Below are positions 6,107 to 9,254 of a stretch of 9,254 bases of DNA, piece after piece. The DNA is from Dehalococcoidia bacterium (GTDB lineage Bacteria; Chloroflexota; Dehalococcoidia; SZUA-161). Location of the stretch: assembly GCA_014859215.1 (NCBI GenBank), contig JACUUS010000090.1, positions 1 to 9,254 on the forward strand, in the 5' to 3' direction. The notes under the pieces were generated by a model. The model had not been told where the DNA came from. It did no database searches and saw nothing but the letters and a program-made list of their open reading frames with translations. Both the position numbers and the translations under genes were made by a program. Position 1 is the stretch's first letter. Each line of letters begins with the position of its first letter.

Positions 6107-6879
6107 CGCCCGGTGTAGTCAACGCGTACAAGCTCCACGCCCGGGGCTTTCTCTCTCAGGAAGTCGTCGGTGGCCCTGCTGCACCCTTCCCAGTGACCGT
6201 AGTCATCAATGACTATGTATCCGCCGGGCCGCACATAGTCGTAGAATCTTTCGAGACAGAGTTTGACGCTGTCATGCCAATCGGCGTCTATATGAAGTAG
6301 AGCTATTTCCGGAACATATACGCTGGGGAAAGTGTCCTGGAACCAGCCCTTGATGATAGATACCCGATCTCCCGGAATTTGAAGTCTCGCGAGAATGTCC
6401 CTGACTTTTCCCAGGTCGCCGTGGCACCACCAGAAGCATTTTCGGGCTTTCTCGCCGTCCTTCTCGGTAGGCTTGGGCAGGCCTTCGAACGAGTCAAATA
6501 ACCATACTCTCCTGTCCAGGCGCGAATGAAGGCATACCGACGCGATCACAGAAGCCGAACCGCCGTTATATACGCCGCATTCGACAACGTCTCCCGATAA
6601 CGATTTCTTCTCGATTTCCCGGCTCAACCTGTACAGTGCCGCCAGGCGAACAGGCAATATAGCCGTGTAATCACGGACCGTGTACAGGAGTCGCAGCATC
6701 CTTATCGAGTCCAGGAGCGAGCCGGCCCGGGGGCGGAGGCTGCGTATGAAGACCTGCAAAAGCTGGAGATAGTACACCGCATCGAAAGCGACTGCGGCAT
6801 GAAGTGAAGCCAGCTTGCGGCGGAGTCTGTTCTCCGATTTCACGGGATATAGTATACGAAGCTGCAGGCCTTTTGACAA
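6088..6879 (-). CDS. TylF/MycF-type O-methyltransferase
   Basis: This is a class I SAM-dependent methyltransferase of the TylF family, whose characterised members methylate sugar hydroxyls on macrolides. Visible motifs are VVECGVYNGGSAS (98-110, SAM-binding glycine loop), FDSFEGLP (128-135), HIDAD (196-200) and PGGYIVIDDY (218-227). Asp198, Asp225 and Asp226 sit where the family binds its metal ion. The 263-residue length is usual. The C-terminus (YTGRYFRKP) looks complete. The TTG start at 6879 has no ribosome binding site. GTG at 6843 is an alternative, so the first dozen residues are uncertain. The gene stands alone on this strand, convergent with the glycosyltransferase (19-base overlap) and divergent from rnhB. 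The context suggests methylation of a glycan sugar, but the substrate is unknown. Confidence 0.87.
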   Translation of the reverse strand: MSKGLQLRILYPVKSENRLRRKLASLHAAVAFDAVYYLQLLQVFIRSLRPRAGSLLDSIRMLRLLYTVRDYTAILPVRLAALYRLSREIEKKSLSGDVVECGVYNGGSASVIASVCLHSRLDRRVWLFDSFEGLPKPTEKDGEKARKCFWWCHGDLGKVRDILARLQIPGDRVSIIKGWFQDTFPSVYVPEIALLHIDADWHDSVKLCLERFYDYVRPGGYIVIDDYGHWEGCSRATDDFLREKAPGVELVRVDYTGRYFRKP

Positions 6880-6902
6880 TTTGCATTTCGTGGTGGTACG
6901 AT
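6873..6902 (+). promoter_or_regulatory. Sigma-70 promoter of rnhB
   Basis: A perfect TTGACA (6873-6878) and TACGAT (6897-6902, four of six matches) are 18 bases apart. Transcription would begin near 6909 and give a leader of about a dozen bases before the ATG at 6921. The -35 box overlaps the TTG start codon (6877-6879) of the divergent methyltransferase. Promoters for the two genes must therefore share or overlap this short interval. Confidence 0.55.
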
Positions 6903-6920
6903 TTTTCTTACGGTGGCATG

Positions 6921-7622
6921 ATGACTGTGAAACAGCAGAATCCGACTCTAATTGAAGAGGAAAGGCTCCGTTTACTTGGCTACAGTCGCATAGCCGGAAT
7001 AGACGAAGCGGGCAGGGGGCCCCTCGCCGGTCCGGTTGTGGCCGCCGCTGTCATCCTGCCGGAAATGCTCCCCTCATGGCTCGGGCTTGTCCGCGATAGC
7101 AAGCTCCTCCGCCCTGAAAGCAGGGAGATAATCTTTGAGCACATGAAGCAGGACTCCGTGCCATTCGGGGTCGGCATTGTCTCTCACAGAGTCATCGACC
7201 AACACGGCATCATGGTCGCGCTCAGATTGGCGATGCGTATAGCGGTCCAGCAGCTTCCCTTTTCTCCGGACTTCCTCCTGATTGACTTCGTGAAGCTCCC
7301 GGAGGTCTCGCTGCCACAGAAGAACATTACCGACGGCGATGCCCTTTGCGCTTCGATCGCCGCAGCCTCGATTGTGGCAAAGGTCACCCGTGACCATCTA
7401 ATGGTACTGTACGACAGGCAATACCCCGATTACGGCCTGGGACAGCATAAGGGTTACCATACCCCGGAACACCTCGCTTGCCTGCAGCGAATGGGTCCAT
7501 GTCCCATCCACCGGAAGAGCTTCGACCCTGTCAGAAGCATGTTCTATGAAACGCAGAGCGAAGCGGTCCTGTTTCCCGAGGTATCAAAAAGGTCTCCCAG
7601 GCGGCAGGCAGCTAGAAGCTGA
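6921..7622 (+). CDS. rnhB: Ribonuclease HII
   Basis: Ribonuclease HII cuts the RNA strand of RNA-DNA hybrids and nicks 5' of single ribonucleotides misincorporated in DNA, the first step of ribonucleotide excision repair. It acts in the cytoplasm with Mg2+ or Mn2+. All four catalytic acids are visible: Asp28 and Glu29 in GIDEAGRGPLAGPVVAA, Asp122 in LLIDF, and Asp140 in GDALCASIAAASIVAKVTRD. DSKLL (59-63) and GYGLGQHKGYHTPEH are also typical. The 233 residues fit the family. Two adjacent ATGs occur. The second (6921) is chosen because GGTGG (6912-6916) lies four bases upstream. The open frame continues upstream to 6804, but that part overlaps the divergent gene and its promoter. The gene ends in an 11-base overlap with the convergent radical SAM gene. 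Housekeeping gene, apparently intact. Confidence 0.96.
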   Translation: MTVKQQNPTLIEEERLRLLGYSRIAGIDEAGRGPLAGPVVAAAVILPEMLPSWLGLVRDSKLLRPESREIIFEHMKQDSVPFGVGIVSHRVIDQHGIMVALRLAMRIAVQQLPFSPDFLLIDFVKLPEVSLPQKNITDGDALCASIAAASIVAKVTRDHLMVLYDRQYPDYGLGQHKGYHTPEHLACLQRMGPCPIHRKSFDPVRSMFYETQSEAVLFPEVSKRSPRRQAARS

Positions 7623-8451
7623 CGATATTGCATTCTCCGCACAAATCGCATTCGGCGCCTCTGCCCTCATTGTGGAGGGCGGCATAGCGCTGCCGTTCCT
7701 CCGACAACCACACTTCAGCTACGGTCTGCTCATTCAAGTCGCCGAATATCTTTCTGCCGAGCGGGTCCATGCAGCAGAGGTTGACTCTTCCATCCCAGAG
7801 GACCGTCATGTGGCTTGTAGCATGTATGCAGCGGGTGAAATTGACAGCATCCGATTCGTACTTGAGGCCGGCGAAATTGAGGTGCTGGAAAACAAAGGGC
7901 GTCCGGCAGGAAGAAGCGGAAGAAGCTTCGCCCCACCTGCGATTAAACGCGTCCTCTTCAGCGCTTGAAACGAGAGGGTGCTGGACGAGCGATACAGTAT
8001 GCGGAATGCCTGCCCGGTCCACGCGGTCTATCATCCCTGCCACGTATTCGTAGTCATCAAGTCCGGTCAACTTGCTGCGGGTCTCGGTGCAGGCGCCGTT
8101 TGCCGAAATGTTGAGCCGGAAGTCCGGCACGCAGGCCAGTTTGCCGATCACGTCTTCTGTAAGCCTGCTGCCGTTCGTGTAAAGCTGGATTTCGGTACGC
8201 GGCAGGGCCGCCCTTGCTTCCTTTATTCTTTCAACTATCAGTGGATCGAGAAAAGGCTCGCCGGTAAGCATCGGGATGAAGGTGGCCGGTGGAGGGTCAA
8301 GCTTTCCAGCCTCAACGAGTATCTTGGTATAAAGCCAGTCGGACATGGTGCCGTGCTTCTTAATCTGGTCATAGGCGCAGAAGATACAGCGCGCGTTGCA
8401 GTAGTTGGTAGTCTCGACCTGGAGTATCTCCAGTGTAGAGGGGTTACTCAC
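7612..8451 (-). CDS. Radical SAM protein with SPASM-type C-terminus
   Basis: The N-terminal half is a radical SAM domain. CNARCIFC supplies Cys18, Cys22 and Cys25 for the [4Fe-4S] cluster that cleaves SAM, and GEP (64-66) is the SAM-contact motif. The C-terminal part has Cys208, Cys226, Cys227 and the CDLCGEC group (Cys268, 271, 274), the pattern of a SPASM/twitch auxiliary iron-sulfur site, plus WDGRVNLCC and GDLNEQTVAEVW, which are common in this class. The 279-residue length fits a compact SPASM enzyme. The GTG start at 8451 has GAGGAAGG six bases upstream, and it overlaps the preceding methyltransferase stop by 8 bases, indicating translational coupling. SPASM enzymes act on peptides, sugars or other small molecules. 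No precursor-peptide gene is seen here, and the glycan context makes a sugar or lipid substrate plausible. Substrate not assigned. Confidence 0.88.
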   Translation of the reverse strand: MSNPSTLEILQVETTNYCNARCIFCAYDQIKKHGTMSDWLYTKILVEAGKLDPPPATFIPMLTGEPFLDPLIVERIKEARAALPRTEIQLYTNGSRLTEDVIGKLACVPDFRLNISANGACTETRSKLTGLDDYEYVAGMIDRVDRAGIPHTVSLVQHPLVSSAEEDAFNRRWGEASSASSCRTPFVFQHLNFAGLKYESDAVNFTRCIHATSHMTVLWDGRVNLCCMDPLGRKIFGDLNEQTVAEVWLSEERQRYAALHNEGRGAECDLCGECNIVSF

Positions 8452-9046
8452 GCGCAGCCTTCCTCTTCCTGGTCAGAAGGATTATATGCTTTTCCCTGAT
8501 TTCCTCTACGTTCTCGATCTCATCCCTGTGGCGTTCTACAAGGCCGTCGATGGCGGCGGTGACCTCAGGCAGTTCACAGCCGTAGTCATGGAATGCGACT
8601 GCCCCGCCCGGGACCAGGCAGCGCCAGACAAGATAGAAATCGTTAGTCACGTACTCCGGCTGATGGTTGCCGTCTATAAAGCCGAACATAAAGGCTTGCC
8701 CCTCCGGCAGTCTCACTCCCCTGGAATCGCCGGCTATAGTGACCACGTTGTCCAGACCCTTGATGGTCTCGGCGTAGACTTCAGCCTGCGAACGCCCTTC
8801 TAGGAAGGCCTGGTACACATCGCACATCGGAGTCCCGTCTGCGCCGGGAGTCGTGTCACGGGTTATGTCAAAAACGTCCACGGCATAGGCCTTCTTCCCG
8901 TATCTGGCGGCGTAGCGCGCCAGCTTGGCGGTACCTCCCCCCATGAAGGAGCCGATCTCTATTATGTCACCTTCAAGCTCGTACAGGCGGCGTTCCTCAA
9001 TGAACTCAATCAAGACCTCATAACCAACGAAGTCTATGCCTGTCAT
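8444..9046 (-). CDS. Class I SAM-dependent methyltransferase (Methyltransf_24-like)
   Basis: The 200-residue protein has a Rossmann methyltransferase core. DIIEIGSFMGGGT (27-39) is the SAM-binding loop, AYAVDVFD (53-60) is the acidic end of strand 2, FIDGNHQPEYV (123-133) and VPGGAVAFHDYG (145-156) are typical of the small Methyltransf_24 group often found in glycan and antibiotic clusters. ATG at 9046 is chosen because AGGGGGAAGA (9047-9056) directly precedes it and its A overlaps the upstream stop as ATGA. The frame stays open to 9238, but that extension lies inside the upstream coding region. The end is coupled to the radical SAM gene by an 8-base overlap. The likely role is methylation of a sugar or small metabolite made by this locus. 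The substrate is unknown. Confidence 0.88.
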   Translation of the reverse strand: MTGIDFVGYEVLIEFIEERRLYELEGDIIEIGSFMGGGTAKLARYAARYGKKAYAVDVFDITRDTTPGADGTPMCDVYQAFLEGRSQAEVYAETIKGLDNVVTIAGDSRGVRLPEGQAFMFGFIDGNHQPEYVTNDFYLVWRCLVPGGAVAFHDYGCELPEVTAAIDGLVERHRDEIENVEEIREKHIILLTRKRKAARE

Positions 9047-9254
9047 TCTTCCCCCTGGACCCTGCACAGGGCAGCGACAGCCATAATAAGGGCAGCCGAT
9101 GTCCATGTCGCCCGTTCGGGCGGGCAGGGTTCCTGTTCCGGCAGCTTTATCCCCCGGCAGTAGCCCGGTTCGCTGTCCGCGAGCCGGAGCGTCCAGTAGA
9201 GGAGAGCGCCCGCTCTCTTCTCCTCGCCGATCTGGCACAATGCGATTATGAGCA
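9043..9254 (-). CDS. C-terminal fragment, probable prenyltransferase/squalene-oxidase-like toroid protein (partial)
   Basis: Only the last 69 residues are in the window. The 5' part lies beyond position 9254. The frame is open to the edge and reads as a helical repeat protein tail: LIIALCQIGEEKRAGALLYW, then YCRGIKLPEQ, then PERATWTSAALIMAVAAL. The pattern of tryptophans, the 'PERxTWTxAA' segment and the two helices recall the C-termini of prenyltransferase/squalene-oxidase repeat (alpha/alpha-toroid) proteins found beside methyltransferases and glycosyltransferases. Its stop TGA (9043-9045) overlaps the ATG of the next gene as ATGA, which argues that it is real and translationally coupled. 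No catalytic residue is visible in this part, so the enzymatic role cannot be judged, and another helical-toroid family is possible. Confidence 0.6.
   Translation of the reverse strand, partial: LIIALCQIGEEKRAGALLYWTLRLADSEPGYCRGIKLPEQEPCPPERATWTSAALIMAVAALCRVQGEE

Noticed and set aside
6804..6920. Upstream extension of rnhB from ATG 6804
   Set aside because: It overlaps the divergent methyltransferase and the rnhB promoter. Ribonuclease HII normally starts close to the GIDEAGRG motif, as with ATG 6921.
7978..8499. 173-codon + strand frame opposite the radical SAM gene
   Set aside because: The - strand has the CxxxCxxC and SPASM cysteine motifs and a good ribosome binding site. The + strand frame has neither motifs nor a start signal.
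9047..9238. 64-codon upstream extension of the small methyltransferase
   Set aside because: It lies within the toroid-like coding tail in another frame. The ATG at 9046 has a strong ribosome binding site and an ATGA overlap.
1..9254. CRISPR array, insertion sequence, rRNA or complete tRNA gene
   Set aside because: No regularly spaced repeats, transposase-like protein, terminal inverted repeats or RNA-gene structure were seen on reading both strands.

Overview
The window comes from a bacterium with a moderately GC-rich, tightly packed genome: genes abut or overlap, and start codons are ATG, GTG and TTG. No marker gene fixes the phylum. The short four-cysteine zinc-ribbon protein and the mix of surface-glycan genes would suit an uncultivated Chloroflexota (Dehalococcoidia-like) genome, but that is a weak inference.

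Left part, + strand (1-4796). About 340 bases without a convincing gene are followed by a 59-residue zinc-ribbon protein (342-521). A strong intrinsic terminator (567-600) closes it. Next is a 1368-residue secreted or membrane-anchored alpha-2-macroglobulin (690-4796). It is the most striking gene here. It resembles animal alpha-2-macroglobulin/complement C3 along its whole length more than the familiar E. coli YfhM type: TDKPIYKPGQ in MG2, FPETWIW after a bait-like linker, an intact GCGEQNM thioester, a histidine in the C3 catalytic position, and a C-terminal receptor-binding-like domain.

Middle part (4797-7622). A GT4-family glycosyltransferase (+) follows the macroglobulin closely. Its end overlaps the end of a convergent TylF-type O-methyltransferase (-). 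Divergent from the latter is rnhB (ribonuclease HII, +), served by a good sigma-70 promoter that overlaps the methyltransferase start. The 3' end of rnhB overlaps the convergent radical SAM gene.

Right part, - strand (9254 down to 7612). This is a translationally coupled operon. It holds the C-terminal tail of a probable prenyltransferase/squalene-oxidase-like alpha/alpha-toroid protein running off the window, a small class I SAM methyltransferase joined to it by an ATGA overlap, and a radical SAM/SPASM protein joined by an 8-base overlap.

Together the glycosyltransferase, the two methyltransferases, the radical SAM enzyme and the toroid protein look like part of a surface-glycan or secondary-metabolite locus, with rnhB as a housekeeping insert. 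The macroglobulin is plausibly an extracytoplasmic protease trap. The product of the glycan genes cannot be deduced from this window.
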